From the NCBI GenBank assembly GCA_003520555.1, contig DOUO01000180.1, positions 1-6,199 of the forward strand: 6,199 nt of DNA. Reading direction: 5' to 3'. Of the stretch, positions 1 through 5,470 are shown piece by piece; position 1 is the stretch's first letter, and the number at the start of each line of letters is the position of its first letter. The translations under genes and the position numbers were made by a program. The stretch comes from Oscillospiraceae bacterium (GTDB lineage: Bacteria > Bacillota > Clostridia > Oscillospirales > Acutalibacteraceae). The notes beneath the pieces are model-generated. The model made no database searches, was not told where the DNA came from, and worked only from the letters and a program-made list of their open reading frames with translations.

Positions 1-200
1 TTTCCGAGCTCAATGATTTCATCAATGCTTTCCTGCTTTGCGCTGTCGATAAAGCCGCAGGTGTTTACAATCACGGCGTCCGCTTTTGCAGGGTCGCTGA
101 CAATCGTGAAGCCGCGCTGCCTTAAGGTGTAAAGCAGCATTTCGGCGTCAACCTGATTTTTGGCGCAGCCCAAGGACACTATGCCTGCCTTGTAATTCAT
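1..200 (-). CDS. rimO: Ribosomal protein S12 methylthiotransferase RimO, N-terminal part (runs off left edge)
   Basis: Only the first 66 codons are inside the window; the rest lies beyond position 1. RimO is a radical-SAM enzyme with two iron-sulfur clusters that methylthiolates a conserved aspartate of ribosomal protein S12. The visible part is the N-terminal UPF0004 domain. It carries SLGCAKNQVDAE (residues 9-20, Cys12) and NTCGFIDSAKQES (residues 46-58, Cys48), two of the three cysteines that bind the auxiliary 4Fe-4S cluster in this family. The forms SLGCxKNxVDxE and NTCGFI-SAKxES separate RimO from its relatives MiaB and MtaB. The radical-SAM CxxxCxxC motif and TRAM domain would be outside the window. 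The ATG at 198-200 is preceded by AAGGA (211-215) with a 10-nt spacer. The gene follows recX by 46 nt with no clear promoter or terminator between, so cotranscription with recA-recX is likely. Confidence 0.93.
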   Translation of the reverse strand, partial: MNYKAGIVSLGCAKNQVDAEMLLYTLRQRGFTIVSDPAKADAVIVNTCGFIDSAKQESIDEIIELG

Positions 201-246
201 ATGCGTTCATTCCTTACTATATTAATAATGCGCGCGGCGGTTCGCG

Positions 247-846
247 CTATTCCTCCAAAGACCTCATCGCGCGCCTGATGTCGTCCGAACCATAGCCGAG
301 CCTTTGAAGCGCGGCAAACGCGCGGCGCTTTACCTTTTCATCGCCGAGGTTTTTATATTTCTTTAAAAGAAATTCGGTTATCTGTTCGCGGTAATCAACA
401 TCAATTTCGTCAAGAACACGCTCGCTCAGCTCGCGGTCAATGCCCTTGCGCGCAAGCTCCGCCTTTGCCGCGCGCTTGCTCATTTTTTTGGTGAATATCA
501 GCTTGTCCGCGCAGCGCCGCGCAAAATCCTCGTCGTTAACAAGCCCGAGCTCCTCCATCCGTTCGGCTGCCTTTTCGGCGGCTTCGGCGGAGACGGTGCG
601 CCTGATTTTGTCGGTAAGCTCCTTTTTGGAGTGGCTGCGGTATGAAATCAGCCACAGCGCTTTTTCCTTGGCGCGGCTTTCGTCGCTGAGCTTAATCAGC
701 CTGTGCAGCTTTTCGTCATCAAGCTCAAGCCCGACGTCCACGCGGTTTTCAAGCAGAGTTTTTGTGTCAAGATTTACGGCAAATTCGCCGTCTATGTATA
801 TCGCGCTCAGTGATTTTCTGCGCGGTTTAATTGCGGTAATTCGCAT
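247..846 (-). CDS. recX: RecA modulator RecX (regulatory protein RecX)
   Basis: RecX is a small cytoplasmic protein that binds in the groove of RecA filaments and limits their growth and activity. The 199-residue product has the family's all-helical build of tandem three-helix repeats. ALWLISYRSHSKKEL (63-77) and LGLVNDEDFAR (100-110) form the first repeat, KMSKRAAKAELARKGI (121-136) the second, and RRAFAALQRLGYGSDDI (174-190) the third. Residues 1-60 form the N-terminal extension common in Firmicutes RecX. Its ATG (844-846) shares its A with the TGA stop of recA (TGATG), and no Shine-Dalgarno sequence precedes it. Translation therefore probably depends on ribosomes finishing recA. The partner gene directly upstream strongly supports the assignment. 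The stop is TAG at 247-249. Confidence 0.95.
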   Translation of the reverse strand: MRITAIKPRRKSLSAIYIDGEFAVNLDTKTLLENRVDVGLELDDEKLHRLIKLSDESRAKEKALWLISYRSHSKKELTDKIRRTVSAEAAEKAAERMEELGLVNDEDFARRCADKLIFTKKMSKRAAKAELARKGIDRELSERVLDEIDVDYREQITEFLLKKYKNLGDEKVKRRAFAALQRLGYGSDDIRRAMRSLEE

Positions 847-1952
847 CAGTCATCAACCATTATGTCAATGTTTACCGACTTTTTGGGCTTTTTTTCTTCC
901 TTGGGCGCCTCAACGGGCTTTATCTCCGTAACCTTTGCCCTGGGCTTGGGTTTTCTGCGGTCGTAAAGCTTGTCGATGTTTTCCCAAAGCTCGGCTTCAA
1001 TCCTGCCGGCAAGCTCGGCGTCGTTTCTCAAAAGCTCCTTGACCTTGTCGCGTCCCTGACCGAGTCTTTCGCCCTTGTAGCTGAACCACGCGCCTGCTTT
1101 TTGAACAACCTCTGCCTTCACCGCCAGGTCAAGCAGCTCGCCCTCGCGCGAAATGCCTTCGCCGTACATGATGTCGAACTCCGCCTCGCGGAACGGGGGA
1201 GCGATTTTGTTCTTAACAACCTTGCAGCGTGTGTGCGAGCCAACCATTTCTCCGTTAACCTTCAGGGTTTCGACTCTGCGGATGTCAATTCGCACGGAGC
1301 TGTAGAATTTAAGCGCGCGGCCGCCCGTTGTTACCTCGGGATTGCCGTAAATAACGCCCACCTTTTCGCGGAGCTGGTTGATGAAAATTGCAACGCAGTT
1401 GCTCTTGTTAATTGCGCCGGCAAGCTTTCTTAACGCCTGCGACATAAGTCTCGCGTGCAGACCGACATGGCTGTCGCCCATTTCGCCCTCGATTTCGGCC
1501 TTGGGTACAAGAGCCGCTACCGAGTCAATTACAATTACGTCAATTGCGCCGCTTCGGATAAGCGCTTCGGCAATTTCAAGCGCATCCTCACCCGTGTCGG
1601 GCTGGGAAACAAGAAGCGAATCAACGTCAACGCCCAAAGCCGCGGCGTATTCGGGGTCAAGCGCGTGCTCAACGTCAATAAACGCGACGTTGCCGCCGTT
1701 TTTTTGACCTTCCGCGATGCAGTGAAGCGAAAGCGTTGTTTTACCCGAGGATTCGGGACCGTATATTTCCACAATTCTGCCGCGCGGCAAGCCGCCTATT
1801 CCAAGCGCTACGTCAAGCGAAAGCGAGCCTGTTGAGATATGCTCAACAGCCATATGCTTGTTTTCTCCGAGGCGCATAACCGCGCCCTTTCCGAACTGCT
1901 TTTCAATTTGCGAAATCGCTGTGTCAAGCGCCTTGTTCTTATCAACTGCCAT
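846..1952 (-). CDS. recA: Recombinase RecA
   Basis: RecA forms ATP-dependent filaments on single-stranded DNA, performs homologous pairing and strand exchange, and triggers LexA self-cleavage in the SOS response. The 368-residue product is full length. It has Walker A GPESSGKT (65-72), the catalytic glutamate in FIDVEHALD (Glu95), Walker B VIVIDS (139-144), the L1 region [19 protein letters not shown] (155-173), and the L2 signature from [10 protein letters not shown] through [15 protein letters not shown] (191-217). The C-terminal domain ends in a Lys/Pro-rich tail (about 331-361) and NIDIMVDD, so only a short acidic tip remains. The ATG at 1950-1952 has a strong GGAGGTA site (1959-1965) 6 nt upstream. 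The gene has its own predicted promoter and a LexA-box-like site in the 138-nt gap upstream. It overlaps recX by one base. Confidence 0.98.
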   Translation of the reverse strand: MAVDKNKALDTAISQIEKQFGKGAVMRLGENKHMAVEHISTGSLSLDVALGIGGLPRGRIVEIYGPESSGKTTLSLHCIAEGQKNGGNVAFIDVEHALDPEYAAALGVDVDSLLVSQPDTGEDALEIAEALIRSGAIDVIVIDSVAALVPKAEIEGEMGDSHVGLHARLMSQALRKLAGAINKSNCVAIFINQLREKVGVIYGNPEVTTGGRALKFYSSVRIDIRRVETLKVNGEMVGSHTRCKVVKNKIAPPFREAEFDIMYGEGISREGELLDLAVKAEVVQKAGAWFSYKGERLGQGRDKVKELLRNDAELAGRIEAELWENIDKLYDRRKPKPRAKVTEIKPVEAPKEEKKPKKSVNIDIMVDD

Positions 1953-1963
1953 TTCATGTACCT

Positions 1964-1980
1964 CCGATTTTCAGTATCGG
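1964..1980 (-). promoter_or_regulatory. Small hairpin overlapping the recA ribosome binding site
   Basis: On the minus strand CCGAT (1976-1980) can pair with ATCGG (1964-1968) around a 7-nt loop. The last two G bases of the 3' arm (1964-1965) are also the first two of the recA GGAGG ribosome binding site (1961-1965), so the fold would partly hide it. The 5' arm shares two bases with the end of the larger upstream hairpin, so the two cannot both form completely. The pairing is seen directly in the sequence. A regulatory role is inference, and a 5-bp stem is weak. Confidence 0.35.
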
Positions 1981-2017
1981 AATCGGGCGGAAGGAAAATA
2001 ACTTACCGCCGGATTCC
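1979..2017 (-). promoter_or_regulatory. Stem-loop at the 5' end of the recA leader
   Basis: GGAATCCGGCGG (2006-2017) and CCGCCCGATTCC (1979-1990) form a 12-bp inverted repeat with one mismatch (C opposite C at the seventh pair) and a 15-nt loop rich in T. The stem begins about 7 nt downstream of the predicted -10 hexamer, so a transcript starting near 2017 would have this hairpin at its very 5' end. Such 5' stems often protect mRNA from decay. No U-run follows, so it is not a terminator. The structure is plain in the sequence; its function is not known. Confidence 0.6.
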
Positions 2018-2043
2018 AAAAAGATTATATACCAAAAAGATTA
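2016..2043 (-). repeat. Perfect 12-bp direct repeat spanning the recA core promoter
   Basis: The 12-mer CCAAAAAGATTA (plus strand) occurs at 2016-2027 and again at 2032-2043, separated by TATA, giving a 16-bp period. On the transcribed strand this reads TAATCTTTTTGG twice. The downstream copy supplies the last four bases of the -10 hexamer (TAAT of TATAAT) and runs to the predicted transcription start. The upstream copy fills the -35/-10 spacer. It may be a local tandem duplication or a pair of protein-binding half-sites. Confidence 0.85.
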
Positions 2044-2052
2044 ATTTCACAA
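2024..2052 (-). promoter_or_regulatory. Predicted housekeeping-sigma promoter of recA
   Basis: On the minus strand TTGTGA (2047-2052; four of six matches to TTGACA) and a perfect TATAAT (2024-2029) are separated by exactly 17 nt, the optimal spacing for the vegetative sigma factor. The predicted start is near 2017, giving a leader of about 65 nt before recA. It lies in the only sizeable intergenic gap of the window, directly upstream of recA, so recA-recX-rimO can be transcribed apart from the prmC operon. Confidence 0.75.
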
Positions 2053-2054
2053 TA

Positions 2055-2069
2055 ATTTCGCGCCGAAAT
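2055..2069. repeat. 15-bp inverted repeat between LexA-like box and recA -35
   Basis: ATTTCG-CGC-CGAAAT is a perfect 6-bp inverted repeat with a 3-nt centre, ending three bases upstream of the -35 hexamer. With one bulged base the arms extend into the flanking A/T. It could be an operator for a dimeric regulator or the stem of a weak terminator for the prmC transcript, which ends its coding at 2091. On the prmC transcript the stem is followed by TATTGTG rather than a U-run, so an efficient intrinsic terminator is doubtful. Confidence 0.45.
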
Positions 2070-2072
2070 ATT

Positions 2073-2086
2073 CGAACAAATTTTCT
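2073..2086. promoter_or_regulatory. Candidate LexA (SOS) box upstream of recA
   Basis: The plus strand reads CGAACAAATTTTCT. Its core GAACAAATTTTC matches 10 of 12 positions of the Gram-positive LexA operator GAACATATGTTC and is itself an inverted repeat with one mismatched pair. LexA control of recA is established in Firmicutes, and this is the best match I could see in the gap upstream of recA. The site lies 20 nt upstream of the -35 element rather than over the core promoter, and one half-site (TTTC for GTTC) is degraded. The call is therefore tentative. Confidence 0.45.
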
Positions 2087-2090
2087 AAAA

Positions 2091-2930
2091 TTACAGCAAA
2101 GTCCCAATTATAGCCCTTTGCTCTCCGCCGAAATCAAGCGCGGTTCTTATATTTCCAAAGCCCTGCGCTTTCATCAGCCGCGCCGCGTTTTCAGCCTGAC
2201 CTTCGCCGAGCTCAAAAACCAGCGCGCCGCCGCGCCTTAGCTTACGCGTCCAAAGCTTTACGATTGCACGGTAAAAATCCATTCCGTCCTCGCCGCCGTC
2301 AAGCGCGGTCCGCGGCTCAAATTTCACCTCAGGCTGCAGGCCGTCAAGCTCGCGCGCGGGAATGTACGGCGGATTTGAAGCGATTAAGTCAAAGCTTCCG
2401 TCGGCAAAATCCGCGTGGCATTTCAAAACGTCGCCCAACACGGGACGGACGGAAGAATTATTCAGGCTTATATTCTTTTTAAGAAATTTAAACGCCTCAT
2501 CGCTCAGCTCAACGGCGGTCACATCAGCGCCGGCAAAGCTTTCAAGCGCCAGCGCAACAGCTCCGCTGCCCGAACAAAGGTCGGCAGCCCTTGCGCCGCG
2601 CGTGTTTTTCAGATAATCAAGACAAAGACTGACGCAGACCTCGGTGTCGTCGCGCGGAATTAAAACTCCCTCGCCGACGCAAAGCTCAATCCCCATAAAC
2701 GTCCAGCTTCCAAGCAGATATTGCAGGGGATACCGCGTCAATCTTTTTTCCGTAACAGAATTAAATTTATTGATTTGCGCAGGCGTTATCTCGTCGTCCG
2801 CGTGAACAATCTGCCCCGCGCGGTCAAATCCGGTCACATGCCGCGCAATCAGCGCCGCCTCGTGCGCGGCGTCCTCAATGCCGCCGTCAAAAAGCCTTTG
2901 GCGGCAGCGTTTTATTTCGTCCTTCAGCAT
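2091..2930 (-). CDS. prmC: Peptide chain release factor N5-glutamine methyltransferase PrmC (HemK)
   Basis: PrmC uses S-adenosylmethionine to methylate the glutamine of the GGQ motif in release factors RF1 and RF2, which improves translation termination. The 279-residue product has the normal length and layout. A helical N-terminal release-factor-binding domain covers about 1-75. The linker signature runs from PLQYLLG (68-74) to GEGVLIPRDDTE (86-97). The SAM-binding loop is DLCSGSGAVALAL (117-129), the acidic loop end is AVELS (139-143), and the catalytic NPPYI is at 186-190. The family more often has RPETE/RPDTE where this protein has RDDTE. Its ATG (2928-2930) lies inside the end of the DUF1385 gene (7-nt overlap) with no good ribosome binding site, which suggests translational coupling. 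The DUF1385-prmC pairing is typical of Firmicutes, where prfA usually follows; here recA follows instead. The stop is TAA at 2091-2093. Confidence 0.96.
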   Translation of the reverse strand: MLKDEIKRCRQRLFDGGIEDAAHEAALIARHVTGFDRAGQIVHADDEITPAQINKFNSVTEKRLTRYPLQYLLGSWTFMGIELCVGEGVLIPRDDTEVCVSLCLDYLKNTRGARAADLCSGSGAVALALESFAGADVTAVELSDEAFKFLKKNISLNNSSVRPVLGDVLKCHADFADGSFDLIASNPPYIPARELDGLQPEVKFEPRTALDGGEDGMDFYRAIVKLWTRKLRRGGALVFELGEGQAENAARLMKAQGFGNIRTALDFGGEQRAIIGTLL

Positions 2931-3928
2931 CCGCAGTTTTTAACAATGTCGGAGCCGTCCTCCGGGATAACCGCTTTAATTGCCTCAATCGCCACCTCAA
3001 TCATGCTGTCGTCGGGCTCTTTTGTGGTAATTCTTTGAGCCCAAAGACCGGGAGCGGCAATAATTCTTGTGAATTTGTTGTCGTGTCTGCCGCAAAACTT
3101 AATCAGCTCGTAGCCCAGGCCGCAGGTGATGGGGATAAGCAAAATTTTAAACACGGGGCGCAGGAACGCTGCGCCAAAGGGATTTGCGGGAACGAAAAGT
3201 CCCACGGCAATGCCCAAAATCAGCATGATGACCATAAAGCTTGTGCCGCAGCGCGGATGAAAACGGATTTGCTTTCTGACGTTCTCGACGGTAAGCTCCT
3301 CCTCGTTTTCATAACAGAAAATAGTCTTGTGCTCGGCGCCGTGATACATAAACACGCGCTTCATGTCGCTCATCTGAGAAACAATTACAATGTAGCCCAA
3401 AAACAGCGCGATTTTCAGCACGCCCTCAAAAATTGACTTCCAAAGGCGCACAATTTCCTCGTTGTGAGCCGCCTCGTCAACCTTAAACGCGGGGATAAAG
3501 TTGCCGCAAAGGTCAAACAAAAACGACGGCAAAAAGAAAAACAGTCCCACAGCCAGCGCTACGCCGATAACCGACGCGAAAACCATAAGGATTTTCACCA
3601 GCTTGTCGCCGAACTTTTCGTCAAGCCATTTTTCAAATTTTGAGGGTTCTTCCTCAATTTCGGCGCTTTCAATCGCCTTGTCCGCCGACAGCATAAGCGA
3701 TTTGTAGCTCAGGCGCATTGAATCAATAAGTCCGGCAAAGCCGCGCAATATCGGAAGCTTAAAGGCTTTTATTTTTTCGGGGATGGTGGTAATGCTTACA
3801 TCCTCGCTGTATATTTCGTCCTTGCCCGTGCGCACGCAAACGGTGCTGCGCTTGGGACCTCTCATCATGATTCCTTCAATCAGCGCGCTTCCGCCGATTG
3901 AGGTTATTTTTTTGGTTTGTTTAGACAT
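2924..3928 (-). CDS. DUF1385 (YqhQ-like) multi-pass membrane protein of unknown function
   Basis: This 334-residue protein matches the DUF1385/COG3872 family (YqhQ of Bacillus subtilis), whose function has not been settled. The hallmarks are present: GGSALIEGIMMRGP near the N-terminus (12-25), HGAEHKT (196-202), FHPRCGTSF (223-231), GYELIKF (272-278) and PGLWAQRITTKEP (293-305). Hydrophobic stretches near 112-140, 168-186, 229-247 and 256-272 indicate about four membrane segments. The His/Glu/Cys-rich motifs sit next to the membrane segments and suggest a metal site; this is inference. The ATG at 3926-3928 is preceded by AGGGG (3935-3939) with a 6-nt spacer. It lies 36 nt after the sensor kinase and overlaps prmC by 7 nt, so it is probably an operon member. 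The last residues are NCGC, a short cysteine-containing tail. Confidence 0.93.
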   Translation of the reverse strand: MSKQTKKITSIGGSALIEGIMMRGPKRSTVCVRTGKDEIYSEDVSITTIPEKIKAFKLPILRGFAGLIDSMRLSYKSLMLSADKAIESAEIEEEPSKFEKWLDEKFGDKLVKILMVFASVIGVALAVGLFFFLPSFLFDLCGNFIPAFKVDEAAHNEEIVRLWKSIFEGVLKIALFLGYIVIVSQMSDMKRVFMYHGAEHKTIFCYENEEELTVENVRKQIRFHPRCGTSFMVIMLILGIAVGLFVPANPFGAAFLRPVFKILLIPITCGLGYELIKFCGRHDNKFTRIIAAPGLWAQRITTKEPDDSMIEVAIEAIKAVIPEDGSDIVKNCGC

Positions 3929-3964
3929 AATACACCCCTATGTTCAGAGTTTAAATCAATAAAA

Positions 3965-5431
3965 TCAAAGCTTAACGTTTTCGGGCATTTTGTTTTCCTG
4001 ACCTTCCTTATAAATGGGGAAGGTGAGCGTAACCGTTGTGCCCACGCCCTCGCCGCTTTCAATGTCAAGCGTGCCGCCGTGCAGGTTCATAATTTCGTCC
4101 GCCACGGCAAGACCGATGCCCGAGCCGTTTACCTTTTGGTTAGCCTTAAAGAACTTTTCCTTGACTCTCGGCAAATCCTCGGCGGAAATTCCGCAGCCGG
4201 AATCGGTGACAATAATTTTAATAACGTCGGGGTCGTCCTTGGAGTAAATCACCTGAGCCGCCACAACGCCGCCCTTCGGAGTATATTTAAGGGCGTTGTC
4301 AAGTATATTCAAAAACACCTGCCTGAGCCTGTTGCGGTCGCCGTAAACCGGCGGATACACAGCCTCGGGCTCGTCATAAAGCAGGTGAATACCCTCCTCG
4401 ATGGCGCGCTCCTTAAGCATGTAAACCGTTTCGTCAAACTCGGCAAGTATGTCAACTTTTTCGTTAATAAGCACCATTCTTCCGCTTTGAATTCTTCCGA
4501 AGTCCAAAAGCTCCTCAACAATGCTTGTCAAACGCGAGCTTTCCTTTATTATTACACCCATGCCGCGGTCAAAGGTGCGGCGGTCAATCGTGCCGTGTTC
4601 GCTCAGCTGCATTGTTTCCGCCCAGCCCTTAATTGCGGTAAGCGGGGTGCGAAGCTCGTGCGAAACACGCGAAATAAAGTCGTTTTTCATTTGTTCGGTG
4701 GTCTGCAAATCCTTTGCCATGTCGCTTACGGCGTCGCAAAGGTCACCGATTTCGTCGTCGTATTTATGTTCAATCTTTTCGCTCGCGGAAAAGTCGCCCT
4801 GCGCAATCTGCGCGGAAATAACGCTCAGCCGCCTTATCGGCCGCACAATCGAGCGAATAAACATAAGTCCGGGAATAATAACCAGCGCGATGATAATCAG
4901 CCCGATTGCCACAATAAGCACGCTTATAAGCATAATCGCGCTGTTGACGGGCTCCATTGAAACAATGTAGCGCACGCCGCCCACAACGGCGCCGTTGTCG
5001 TTGGTGATAATCCTTGTGACGCTCATCGCCTTTTCGCCCGAGCTCAGCTTGCCGCTCCAAAACGCGTAGCCGTCGGCGCTTGCCTTGGCTTCATCAAAAT
5101 CGGTCATCTGCTCGTTTTCGTAGTTCAAAAAACCCGTGGAGGTCATCTTGACCGAGCCGTTTTGGTTCATCGCCATTACGCCCATCTGTTCCTTTTTGTC
5201 AAAATTTTCGACATAATCGCGCGCGCCCGTTGAAAAGTCGTTTGAGCTGTCGCTTTTAAAGCCCGAAAAAACCAGGCTCAGCTCGGTTGAAGTATTTGTA
5301 AGACTTTGCTTGACGCTGCTTTGGAACATGTAGGTCACAACCAAAATCAAAGTGACAACAATGAGCACAATTATGGTTATGATAACGCTTAAGGTGTTCA
5401 GCATCCAGCGCCGGGTGATACCTCTGAACAT
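3965..5431 (-). CDS. Membrane sensor histidine kinase (HAMP, HisKA, HATPase_c)
   Basis: This is the sensor of a two-component system; it autophosphorylates and passes phosphate to the response regulator encoded just upstream. Numbered from the ATG at 5431 (488 residues): membrane segment 1 is about 12-36. An extracytoplasmic sensor domain covers about 37-164, with a Cache/PDC-like look (VMAMNQNGSV, then GAVVGGVRYIVSMEPV). Membrane segment 2 is about 165-193, and a HAMP linker (VRPIRRL, then DDEIGDL) about 190-245. The H-box SHELRTP has phospho-acceptor His258. The N-box is NILDNALKY (375-383), the G1 box DSGCGIS (410-416), the F-box EKFFKA (425-430) and the G2 box GSGIGLA (436-442). There is no cytoplasmic PAS domain, unlike WalK. 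An in-frame GTG lies three codons upstream (5440), but it is part of the ribosome binding site for the ATG. The ligand cannot be read from sequence. Specific identity (PhoR, WalK, ResE) is not supported. Confidence 0.95.
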   Translation of the reverse strand: MFRGITRRWMLNTLSVIITIIVLIVVTLILVVTYMFQSSVKQSLTNTSTELSLVFSGFKSDSSNDFSTGARDYVENFDKKEQMGVMAMNQNGSVKMTSTGFLNYENEQMTDFDEAKASADGYAFWSGKLSSGEKAMSVTRIITNDNGAVVGGVRYIVSMEPVNSAIMLISVLIVAIGLIIIALVIIPGLMFIRSIVRPIRRLSVISAQIAQGDFSASEKIEHKYDDEIGDLCDAVSDMAKDLQTTEQMKNDFISRVSHELRTPLTAIKGWAETMQLSEHGTIDRRTFDRGMGVIIKESSRLTSIVEELLDFGRIQSGRMVLINEKVDILAEFDETVYMLKERAIEEGIHLLYDEPEAVYPPVYGDRNRLRQVFLNILDNALKYTPKGGVVAAQVIYSKDDPDVIKIIVTDSGCGISAEDLPRVKEKFFKANQKVNGSGIGLAVADEIMNLHGGTLDIESGEGVGTTVTLTFPIYKEGQENKMPENVKL

Positions 5432-5436
5432 TGCCG

Positions 5437-5446
5437 TCACTTCCTT
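5437..5446 (-). promoter_or_regulatory. Ribosome binding site that fixes the histidine kinase start
   Basis: AAGGAAGTGA matches the ideal AAGGAGGTGA at nine of ten bases and sits 5 nt before the ATG at 5431. The upstream in-frame GTG (5438-5440) lies inside this element, and relative to that GTG the AAGGA is only 1 nt away, which is too close. The ATG is therefore the better start, giving a protein three residues shorter. Confidence 0.7.
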
Positions 5447-5470
5447 TCCGGTTAATTTGACGCGGCGGAT

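Noticed and set aside
216..221. TATAGT considered as a -10 element for a separate rimO promoter
   Set aside because: No -35 match at 16-18 nt upstream, and the hexamer abuts the rimO ribosome binding site, leaving almost no leader.
230..247. GCGCG-N8-CGCGC hairpin at the end of recX, considered as a terminator
   Set aside because: The stem is only 5 bp and is followed by mixed A/T sequence rather than a T-run. It also overlaps the recX stop codon. Read-through into rimO seems more likely.
440..931. Plus-strand open frame (163 codons) opposite recX and the end of recA
   Set aside because: Extremely Ser/Ala-rich translation, antisense to a clear RecX, no ribosome binding site or family match visible.
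1455..1835. Plus-strand open frames opposite recA
   Set aside because: Shadow frames of a highly conserved gene; no start signal or domain.
2051..2079. Second promoter with -35 TTGTTC inside the LexA-like box
   Set aside because: No convincing -10 hexamer at 16-18 nt; the TTGTGA-N17-TATAAT pair is far better.
3917..4960. Long open frame (347 codons) on the plus strand, opposite the histidine kinase
   Set aside because: It begins at TTG without a ribosome binding site, lies wholly antisense to well-conserved genes, has a His/Asn/Arg-rich composition with no recognisable domain, and is explained by the codon bias of the kinase gene.
5438..5440. GTG as start codon of the histidine kinase
   Set aside because: It lies within the AAGGAAGTGA ribosome binding site; the ATG at 5431 has correct 5-nt spacing.
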